A stretch of DNA of 64,000 bases from contig NW_024609836.1 of the NCBI RefSeq assembly GCF_016920785.2, positions 5,946,406 to 6,010,405 on the forward strand. Direction: 5' to 3'. Under the pieces are notes generated by a model that worked only from the letters and a program-made list of their open reading frames with translations, was not told the origin of the DNA and searched no databases. The translations under genes were made by a program, and so were the position numbers. Shown here piece after piece: positions 54,901 through 64,000 of this stretch (its first letter is position 1; each line of letters begins with the position of its first letter). This DNA is from Ixodes scapularis. Taxonomy: Eukaryota; Arthropoda; Arachnida; Ixodida; Ixodidae.

Positions 54901-57900
54901 TAGACGTCGTCCTTGAGGTCCTCCAAGAAGTCCTCTTTGAGATCGTCCAAGAAGTTGTCCTCGAGGTCGTCCTAGAAGTCGTCTTTAAGGTCGTTCTAGA
55001 CGTCCTTGAGGTCGTTCCTGAGATCGTCCTCTAGGTGTCGTCCTAGACGTCGTCCTTTAGGTCGTCCTTGAGGTCCTCCAAGAAGTCCTCTTTGAGATCG
55101 TCCAGGAAGTTGTCCTCGAGGTCGTCCTAGAAGTCGTCTTTAAGGTCGTTGTAGACGTCCTTGAGGTCGTCACTGAGATCGTTTTCTAGGCGACGTCCTA
55201 GACGTCGTCCTTGAGGTCCTCCAAGAAGTCCTCTTTGAGATCGTCCAAGAAGTTGTCCTCGAGGTCGTCCTAGAAGTCGTCTTTAAGGTCGTTCTAGACG
55301 TCCTTGAGGTCGTCCCTGAGATCGTCCTCTAGGTGTCGTCCTAGACGTCGTCCTTTAGATCGTCCTTGAGGTCCTCCAAGAAGTCCTCTTTGAGGTCGTC
55401 CAAGAAGTTGTCCTCGAGGTCGTCCTTGAAGTCGTCTTTAAGATCGTTCTAGACGTCCTTGAGGTCATCCCTGAGATCGTCTTCTAGGCGTCGTCCTAGA
55501 CGTCGTCCTTGAGGTCCTCCAAGAAGTCCTCTTTGAGATCGTCCAAGAAGTTGTCCTCGAGGTCGTCCTTGAAGTCGTCTTTAAGGTCGTTCTAGACGTC
55601 CTTGAGGTCGTCCCTGAGATCGTCCTCTAGGCGTCGTCCTAGACGTCGTCCTTGAGGTCCTCCAAGAAGTCCTTTTTGAGATCGTCCAAGAAGTTGTCCT
55701 CGAGGTCGTCCTTGAAGTCGTCTTTAAGGTCGTTCTAGACGTCCTTGAGGTCGTCCCTAAGATCGTCCTCTAGGCGTCGTCCTAGACGTCGTCATTGAGG
55801 TCCTCCAAGAAGTCCTCTTTGAGATCGTCCAAGAAGTTGTCCTCGAGGTCGTCCTTGAAGTCGTCTTTAAGGTCGTTCTAGACGTCCTTGAGGTCATCCC
55901 TGAGATCGTCTTCTAGGCGTCGTCCTAGACGTCGTCCTTGAGGTCCTCCAAGAAGTCCTCTTTGAGATCGTCCAAGAAGTTGTCCTCGAGGTCGTCCTAG
56001 AAGTCGTCTTTAAGGTCGTTCTAGACGTCCTTGAGGTCGTCCCTGAGATCGTCCTCTAGGTGTCGTCCTAGACGTCGTCCTTTAGATCGTCCTTGAGGTC
56101 CTCCAAGAAGTCCTCTTTGAGATGGCCCAAGAAGTTGTCCTCGAGGTCGTCCTAGAAGTCGTCTTTAAGGTCGTTCTAGACGTCCTTGAGGTCATCCCTG
56201 AGATCGTCTTCTAGGCGTCGTCCTAGACGTCGTCCTTGAGGTCCTCCAAGAAGTCCTCTTTGAGATCGTCCAAGAAGTTGTCCTCGAGGTCGTCCTTGAA
56301 GTCGTCTTTAAGGTCGTTCTAGACATCCTTGAGGTCATCCCTGAGATCGTCTTCTAGGCGTCGTCCTAGACGTCGTCCTTGAGGTCCTCCAAGAAGTCCT
56401 CTTTGAGATCGTCCGAGAAGTTGTCCTCGAGGTCGTCCTAGAAGTCGTCTTTAAGGCCGTTCTAGACATCCTTGAGGTCGTCCCTGAGATCGTCCTCTAG
56501 GTGTCGTCCTAGACGTCGTCCTTTAGATCGTCCTTGAGGTCCTCCAAGAAGTCCTCTTTGAGATCGTCCAAGAAGTTGTCCTCGAGGTCGCGCTAGAAGT
56601 CGTCTTTAAGGTCATTCTAGACGTCCTTGAGGTCATCCCTGAGATCGTCTTCTAGGCGTTGTCCTAGACGTCGTCCTTGAGGTCCTCCAAGAAGTCCTCT
56701 TTGAGATCGTCCAAGAAGTTGTCCTCGAGGTCGTCCTTGAAGTCGTCTTTAAGGTCGTTCTAGACGTCCTTGAGGTCATCCCTGAGATCGTCTTCTAGGC
56801 GTCGTCCTAGACGTCGTCCTTGAGGTCCTCCAAGAAGTCCTCTTTGAGATCGTCCAAGAAGTTGTCCTCGAGGTCGTCCTAGAAGTCGTCTTTAAGGTCG
56901 TTCTTGACGTCCTTGAGGTCGTCCCTGAGATCGTCCTCTAGGTGTCGTCCTAGACGTCGTCCTTTAGGTCGTCCTTGAGGTCCTCCAAGAAGTCCTCTTT
57001 GAGATCGTCCAAGAAGTTGTCCTCGAGGTCGTCCTAGAAGTCGTCTTTAAGGTCGTTCTAGACGTTCTTGAGGTCGTCCCTGAGATCGTCCTCTAGGCGT
57101 CGTCCTAGACGTCGTCCTTGAGGTCCTCCAAGAAGTTTTCTTTGAGATTGTCCAAGAAGTTATCCTCGAGGTCGTCCTAGAAGTCGTCTTTAAGGTCGTT
57201 GTAGACGTCCTTGAGGTCGTCACTGAGATCGTTTTCTAGGCGACGTCCTAGACGTCGTCCTTGAGGTCCTCCAAGAAGTCCTCTTTGAGATCGTCCAAGA
57301 AGTTGTCCTCGAGGTCGTCCTAGAAGTCGTCTTTAAGGTCGTTCTAGACATCCTTGAGGTCGTCCCTGAGATCGTCCTCTAGGTGTCGTCCTAGACGTCG
57401 TCCTTTAGGTCGTCCTTGAGGTCCTTCAAGAAGTCCTCTTTGAGATCGTCCAAGAAGTTGTCCTCGAGGTCGTCGTTGAAGTCGTCTTTAAGGTCGTTCT
57501 AGACGTCCTTGAGGTCATCCCTGAGATCGTCTTCTAGGCGTCGTCCTAGACGTCGTCCTTGAGGTCCTCCAAGAAGTCCTCTTTGAGATCGTCCAAGAAG
57601 TTGTCCTCGAGGTCGTCCTAGAAGTCGTCTTTAAGGTCGTTCTAGACGTCCTTGAGGTCGTTCCTGAGATCGTCCTCTAGGTGTCGTCCTAGACGTCGTC
57701 CTTTAGGTCGTCCTTGAGGTCCTCCAAGAAGTCCTCCTTGAGATCGTCCAGGAAGTTGTTCTCGAGGTCGTCCTAGAAGTCGTCTTTAAGGTCGTTGTAG
57801 ACGTCCTTGAGGTCGTCACTGAGATCGTTTTCTAGGCGACGTTCTAGACGTCGTCCTTGAGGTCCTCCAAGAAGTCCTCTTTGAGATCGTCCAAGAAGTT

Positions 57901-60900
57901 GTCCTCGAGGTCGTCCTAGAAGTCGTCTTTAAGGTCGTTCTAGACGTCCTTGAGGTCGTCCCTGAGATCGTCCTCTAGGTGTCGTCCTAGACGTCGTCCT
58001 TTAGATCGTCCTTGAGGTCCTCCAAGAAGTCCTCTTTGAGGTCGTCCAAGAAGTTGTCCTCGAGGTTGTCCTTGAAGTCGTCTTTAAGATCGTTCTAGAC
58101 GTCCTTGAGGTCATCCCTGAGATCGTCTTCTAGGCGTCGTCCCAGACGTCGTCCTTGAGGTCCTCTAAGAAGTCCTCTTTGAGATCGTCCAAGAAGTTGT
58201 CCTCGAGGTCGTCCTAGAAGTCGTCTTTAAGGTCGTTCTAGACGTCCTTGAGGTCGTCCCTGAGATCGTCCTCTAGGTGTCGTCCTAGACGTCGTCCTTT
58301 AGGTCGTCGTTGAGGTCCTCCAAGAAGTCCTCTTTGAGGTCGTCCAAGAAGTTGTCCTTGAGGTCGTCCTAGAAGTCGTCTTTAAGGTCGTTCTAGACGT
58401 CCTTGAGGTCATCCCTGAGATCGTCTTCTAGGCGTCGTCCTAGACGTCGTCCTTGAGGTCCTCCAAGAAGTCCTCTTTGAGATCGTCCAAGAAGTTGTCC
58501 TCGAGGTCGTCCTTGAAGTCGTCTTTAAAGTCGTTCTAGACGTCCTTGAGGTCGTCCCTGAGATCGTCCTCTAGGCGTCGTCCTAGACGTCGTCCTTGAG
58601 GTCCTCCAAGAAGTCGTCTTTGAGATCGTCCAGGAAGTTGTCCTCGAGGTCGTCCTTGAAGTCGTCTTTAAGGTCGTTCTAGACGTCCTTGAGGTCGTCC
58701 CTGAGATCGTCCTCTAGGCGTCGTCCTAGACGTCGTCGTTGAGGTCCTCCAAGAAGTCCTCTTTGAGATCGTCCAAGAAGTTGTCCTCGAGGTCGTCCTT
58801 GAAGTCGTCTTTAAGGTCGTTCTAGACGTCCTTGAGGTCATCCCTGAGATCGTCTTCTAGGCGTCGTCCTAGACGTCGTCCTGGAGGTCCTCCAAGAAGT
58901 CCTCTTTGAGATCGTCCAAGAAGTTGTCCTCGAGGTCGTCCTAGAAGTCGTCTTTAAGGTCGTTCTAGACGTCCTTGAGGTCGTCCCTGAGATCGTCCTC
59001 TAGGTGTCGTCCTAGACGTCGTCCTTTAGATCGTCCTTGAGGTCCTCCAAGAAGTCCTCTTTGAGATGGCCCAAGAAGTTGTCCTCGAGGTCGTCCTAGA
59101 AGTCGTCTTTAAGGTCGTTCTAGACGTCCTTGAGGTCATCCCTGAGATCGTCTTCTAGGCGTCGTCCTAGACGTCGTCCTTGAGGTCCTCCAAGAAGTCC
59201 TCTTTGAGATCGTCCAAGAAGTTGTCCTCGAGGTCGTCCTTGAAGTCGTCTTTAAGGTCGTTCTAGACGTCCTTGAGGTCATCCCTGAGATCGTCTTCTA
59301 GGCGTCGTCCTAGACGTCGTCCTTGAGGTCCTCCAAGAAGTCCTCTTTGAGATCGTCCGAGAAGTTGTCCTCGAGGTCGTCCTAGAAGTCGTCTTTAAGG
59401 CCGTTCTAGACATCCTTGAGGTCATCCCTGAGATCGTCCTCTAGGTGTCGTCCTAGACGTCGTCCTTTAGATCGTCCTTGAGGTCCTCCAAGAAGTCCTC
59501 TTTGAGATCGTCCAAGAAGTTGTCCTCGAGGTCGTGCTAGAAGTCGTCTTTAAGGTCGTTCTAGACGTCCTTGAGGTCATCCCTGAGATCGTCTTCTAGG
59601 CGTCGTCCTAGACGTCGTCCTTGAGGTCCTCCAAGAAGTCCTCTTTGAGATCGTCCAAGAAGTTGTCCTCGAGGTCGTCCTTGAAGTCGTCTTTAAGGTC
59701 GTTCTAGACGTCCTTGAGGTCATCCCTGAGATCGTCTTCTAGGCATCGTCCTAGACGTCGTCCTTGAGTTCCTCCAAGAAGTCCTCTTTGAGATCGTCCA
59801 AGAAGTTGTCCTCGAGGTCGTCCTTGAAGTCGTCTTTAAGGTCGTTCTAGACGTCCTTGAGTTCATCCCTGAGATCGTCTTCTAGGCGTCGTCCTAGACG
59901 TCGTCCTTGAGGTCCTCCAAGAAGTCCTCTTTGAGATCGTCCGAGAAGTTGTCCTCGAGGTCGTCCTAGAAGTCGTCTTTAAGGTCGTTCTAGACGTCCT
60001 TGAGGTCATCCCTGAGATTGTCTTCTAGGCGTCGTCCTAGACGTCGTCCTTGAGGTCCTCCAAGAAGTCCTCTTTGAGATCGTCCAAGAAGTTGTCCTCG
60101 AGGTCGTCCTTGAAGTCGTCTTTAAGGTCGTTCTAGACGTCCTTGAGGTCATCCCTGAGATCGTCTTCTAGGCGTCGTCCTAGACGTCGTCCTTGAGGTC
60201 CTCCAAGAAGTCCTCTTTGAGATCGTCCAAGAAGTTGTCCTCGAGGTCGTCCTTGAAGTCGTCTTTAAGGTGGTTCTAGACGTCCTTGAGGTCATCCCTG
60301 AGATCGTCTTCTAGGCGTCGTCCTAGACGTCGTCCTTGAGGTCCTCCAAGAAGTCCTCTTTGAGATCGTCCGAGAAGTTGTCCTCGAGGTCGTCCTAGAA
60401 GTCGTCTTTAAGGCCGTTCTAGACATCCTTGAGGTCATCCCTGAGATCGTCCTCTAGGTGTCGTCCTAGACGTCGTCCTTTAGATCGTCCTTGAGGTCCT
60501 CCAAGAAGTCCTCTTTGAGATCGTCCAAGAAGTTGTCCTCGAGGTCGTGCTAGAAGTCGTCTTTAAGGTCGTTCTAGACGTCCTTGAGGTCATCCCTGTG
60601 ATCGTCTTCTAGGCGTCGTCCTAGACGTCGTCCTTGAGGTCCTCCAAGAAGTCCTCTTTGAGATCGTCCAAGAAGTTGTCCTCGAGGTCGTCCTTGAAGT
60701 CGTCTTTAAGGTCGTTCTAGACGTCCTTGAGGTCATCCCTGAGATCGTCTTCTAGGCATCGTCCTAGACGTCGTCCTTGAGGTCCTCCAAGAAGTCCTCT
60801 TTGAGATCGTCCAAGAAGTTGTCCTCGAGGTCGTCCTTGAAGTCGTCTTTAAGGTCGTTCTAGACGTCCTTGAGGTCATCCCTGAGATCGTCTTCTAGGC

Positions 60901-63900
60901 GTCGTCCTAGACGTCGTCCTTGAGGTCCTCCAAGAAGTCCTCTTTGAGATCGTCCGAGAAGTTGTCCTCGAGGTCGTCCTAGAAGTCGTCTTTAAGGTCG
61001 TTCTAGACGTCCTTGAGGTCATCCCTGAGATTGTCTTCTAGGCGTCGTCCTAGACGTCGTCCTTGAGGTCCTCCAAGAAGTCCTCTTTGAGATCGTCCAA
61101 GAAGTTGTCCTCGAGGTCGTCCTTGAAGTCGTCTTTAAGGTCATTCTAGACGTCCTTGAGGTCATCCCTGAGATCGTCTTCTAGGCGTCGTCCTAGACGT
61201 CGTCCTTGAGGTCCTCCAAGAAGTCCTCTTTGAGATCGTCCGAGAAGTTGTCCTCGAGGTCGTCCTAGAAGTCGTCTTTAAGGCCGTTCTAGACGTCCTT
61301 GAGGTCATCCCTGAGATCGTCTTCTAGGCGTCCTAGACGTCGTCCTTGAGGTCCTCCAAGAAGTCCTCTTTGAGATCGTCCAAGAAGTTGTCCTCGAGGT
61401 CGTCCTTGAAGTCGTCTTTAAGGTCGTTCTAGACGTCCTTGAGGTCATCCCTGAGATCGTCTTCTAGGCGTCGTCCTAGACGTCGTCCTTGAGGTCCTCC
61501 AAGAAGTCCTCTTTGAGATCGTCCAAGAAGTTGTCCTCGAGGTCGTCCTAGAAGTCGTCTTTAAGGTCGTTCTAGACGTCCTTGAGGTCGTCCCTGAGAT
61601 CGTCCTCTAGGTGTCGTCCTAGACGTCGTCCTTTAGGTGGTCCTTGAGGTCCTCCAAGAAGTCCTCTTTGAGATCGTCCAGGAAGTTGTCCTCGAGGTCG
61701 TCCTAGAAGTCGTCTTTAAGGTCGTTGTAGACGTCCTTGAGGTCGTCACTGAGATCGTTTTCTAGGCGACGTCCTAGACGTCGTCCTTGAGGTCCTCTAA
61801 GAAGTCCTCTTTAGATCGTCCAAGAAGTTGTCCTCGAGGTCGTCCTAGAAGTCGTCTTTAAGGTCGTTCTAGACGTCCTTGAGGTCGTCCCTGAGATCGT
61901 CCTCTAGGCGTCGTCCTAGACGTCGTCCTTGAGGTCCTCCAAGAAGTCGTCTTTGAGATCGTCCAGGAAGTTGTCCTCGAGGTCGTCCTTGAAGTCGTCT
62001 TTAAGGTCGTTCTAGACGTCCTTGAGGTCGTCCCTGAGATCGTCCTCTAGGCGTCGTCCTAGACGTCGTCGTTGAGGTCCTCCAAGAAGTCCTCTTTGAG
62101 ATCGTCCAAGAAGTTGTCCTCGAGGTCGTCCTTGAAGTCGTCTTTAAGGTCGTTCTAGACGTCCTTGAGGTCATCCCTGAGATCGTCTTCTAGGCGTCGT
62201 CCTAGACGTCGTCCTGGAGGTCCTCCAAGAAGTCCTCTTTGAGATCGTCCAAGAAGTTGTCCTCGAGGTCGTCCTAGAAGTCGTCTTTAAGGTCGTTCTA
62301 GACGTCCTTGAGGTCGTCCCTGAGATCGTCCTCTAGGTGTCGTCCTAGACGTCGTCCTTTAGATCGTCCTTGAGGTCCTCCAAGAAGTCCTCTTTGAGAT
62401 GGCCCAAGAAGTTGTCCTCGAGGTCGTCCTAGAAGTCGTCTTTAAGGTCGTTCTAGACGTCCTTGAGGTCATCCCTGAGATCGTCTTCTAGGCGTCGTCC
62501 TAGACGTCATCCTTGAGGTCCTCCAAGAAGTCCTCTTTGAGATCGTCCAAGAAGTTGTCCTCGAGGTCGTCCTTGAAGTCGTCTTTAAGGTCGTTCTAGA
62601 CGTCCTTGAGGTCATCCCTGAGATCGTCTTCTAGGCGTCGTCCTAGACGTCGTCCTTGAGGTCCTCCAAGAAGTCCTCTTTGAGATCGTCCGAGAAGTTG
62701 TCCTCGAGGTCGTCCTAGAAGTCGTCTTTAAGGCCGTTCTAGACATCCTTGAGGTCATCCCTGAGATCGTCCTCTAGGTGTCGTCCTAGACGTCGTCCTT
62801 TAGATCGTCCTTGAGGTCCTCCAAGAAGTCCTCTTTGAGATCGTCCAAGAAGTTGTCCTCGAGGTCGTGCTAGAAGTCGTCTTTAAGGTCGTTCTAGACG
62901 TCCTTGAGGTCATCCCTGAGATCGTCTTCTAGGCGTCGTCCTAGACGTCGTCCTTGAGGTCCTCCAAGAAGTCCTCTTTGAGATCGTCCAAGAAGTTGTC
63001 CTCGAGGTCGTCCTTGAAGTCGTCTTTAAGGTCGTTCTAGACGTCCTTGAGGTCATCCCTGAGATCGTCTTCTAGGCGTCGTCCTAGACGTCGTCCTTGA
63101 GGTCCTCCAAGAAGTCCTCTTTGAGATCGTCCAAGAAGTTGTCCTCGAGGTCGTCCTAGAAGTCGTCTTTAAGGCCGTTCTAGACGTCCTTGAGGTCATC
63201 CCTGAGATCGTCTTCTAGGCGTCGTCCTAGATGTCGTCCTTGAGGTCCTCCAAGAAGTCCTCTTTGAGATCGTCCAAGAAGTTGTCCTCGAGGTCGTCCT
63301 AGAAGTCGTCTTTAAGGTCGTTCTAGACGTCCTTGAGGTCATCCCTGAGATCGTCTTCTAGGCATCGTCCTAGACGTCGTCCTTGAGGTCCTCCAAGAAG
63401 TCCTCTTTGAGATCGTCCAAGAAGTTGTCCTCGAGGTCGTCCTTGAAGTCGTCTTTAAGGTCGTTCTAGACGTCCTTGAGGTCATCCCTGAGATCGTCTT
63501 CTAGGCGTCGTCCTAGACGTCGTCCTTGAGGTCCTCCAAGAAGTCCTCTTTGAGATCGTCCGAGAAGTTGTCCTCGAGGTCGTCCTAGAAGTCGTCTTTA
63601 AGGTCGTTCTAGACGTCCTTGAGGTCATCCCTGAGATTGTCTTCTAGGCGTCGTCCTAGACGTCGTCCTTGAGGTCCTCCAAGAAGTCCTCTTTGAGATC
63701 GTCCAAGAAGTTGTCCTCGAGGTCGTCCTTGAAGTCGTCTTTAAGGTCGTTCTAGACGTCCTTGAGGTCATCCCTGAGATTGTCTTCTAGGCGTCGTCCT
63801 AGACGTCGTCCTTGAGGTCCTCTAAGAAGTCCTCTTTGAGATCGTCCGAGAAGTTGTCCTCGAGGTCGTCCTAGAAGTCGTCTTTAAGGCCGTTCTAGAC

Positions 63901-64000
63901 GTCCTTGAGGTCATCCCTGAGATCGTCTTCTAGGCGTCCTAGACGTCGTCCTTGAGGTCCTCCAAGAAGTCCTCTTTGAGATCGTCCAAGAAGTTGTCCT
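51998..64000. repeat. 12-kb satellite array (12-bp, 143/155-bp and kb-scale levels)
   Basis: The base element is a 12-mer close to GAGGTCGTCCTN. Twelve diverged 12-mers (one shortened by a base) make a 143-bp monomer; a variant with one extra 12-mer (CTTTAG(A/G)TCGTC) is 155 bp. Monomers recur to the window end, so the array continues beyond it. Diagnostic variants show kilobase-scale duplications. The proximal 1.5 kb is the most divergent. Neither 143 nor 155 is a multiple of three and TAG triplets are frequent, so it is not coding. Confidence 0.95.

Noticed and set aside
51998..64000. Regular array considered as CRISPR
   Set aside because: There are no unique spacers: the whole monomer is repeated, it is built from 12-mers, and the window is eukaryotic.

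Overview
This window is eukaryotic, intron-bearing, repeat-dominated DNA with no bacterial features. It carries non-LTR retrotransposons of the CR1/L2 group, hAT, Harbinger and pogo-type DNA-element remnants, a tRNA-derived SINE head, and large tandem arrays. The overall style suggests a large arthropod genome, most likely a tick. That assignment is inference from family resemblance; no species-diagnostic gene is present. No intact host gene was recognised.

Layout. The left 44 kb is built mainly from three copies of one long unit of about 10.5 kb (insertions excluded). Copy A (1-12176, direct, left end outside the window) contains an internal 3,353-bp tandem duplication, an element with inverted ends at about 7.4-8.2 kb, and a 1,763-bp Harbinger-like insertion. 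A 5.2-kb spacer (12177-17404) follows; it holds a 168-bp tandem duplication, a degenerate gag-like retroelement ORF and a small MITE. Copy B (17405-28093, inverted) and copy C (28697-43587, direct, interrupted by a 4.4-kb LINE at 32492-36907) form a huge imperfect palindrome. Its roughly 600-bp central spacer, module D1, carries a 52-bp hairpin. A second, inverted module (D2, 43588-44198) abuts the outer end of copy C.

The unit carries short exon-like blocks with consensus-like splice borders on one strand (minus in A and C, plus in B): a possible first exon beginning MAAANLVGG, two internal exons, and a terminal exon ending in a stop codon. They may belong to an unrecognised multi-exon gene carried by the unit. 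I could not assign a function, and most copies look frameshifted. Presence and absence of insertions gives a history. The pogo-type MITE is in all copies, so it is ancestral. The hAT MITE is in A (twice) and C, but B has an empty site. The Harbinger element is only in A, with empty sites in B and C. A and C are therefore closer to each other than either is to B, and the palindrome is not a recent foldback copy of one arm.

The right 20 kb: 44.2-47.6 kb has a second copy of a dispersed repeat, a tRNA-like SINE head interrupted by a 9-bp (GCCCTCACN) minisatellite, and a 42-bp minisatellite. 47.6-50.5 kb is a second, more decayed LINE. 50.5-52.0 kb contains one good exon candidate. From about 52.0 kb to the window end is a 12-kb satellite built from a 12-bp element expanded into 143/155-bp monomers and again into kilobase-scale duplications (offsets about 1.3, 2.6, 2.9 and 3.3 kb).
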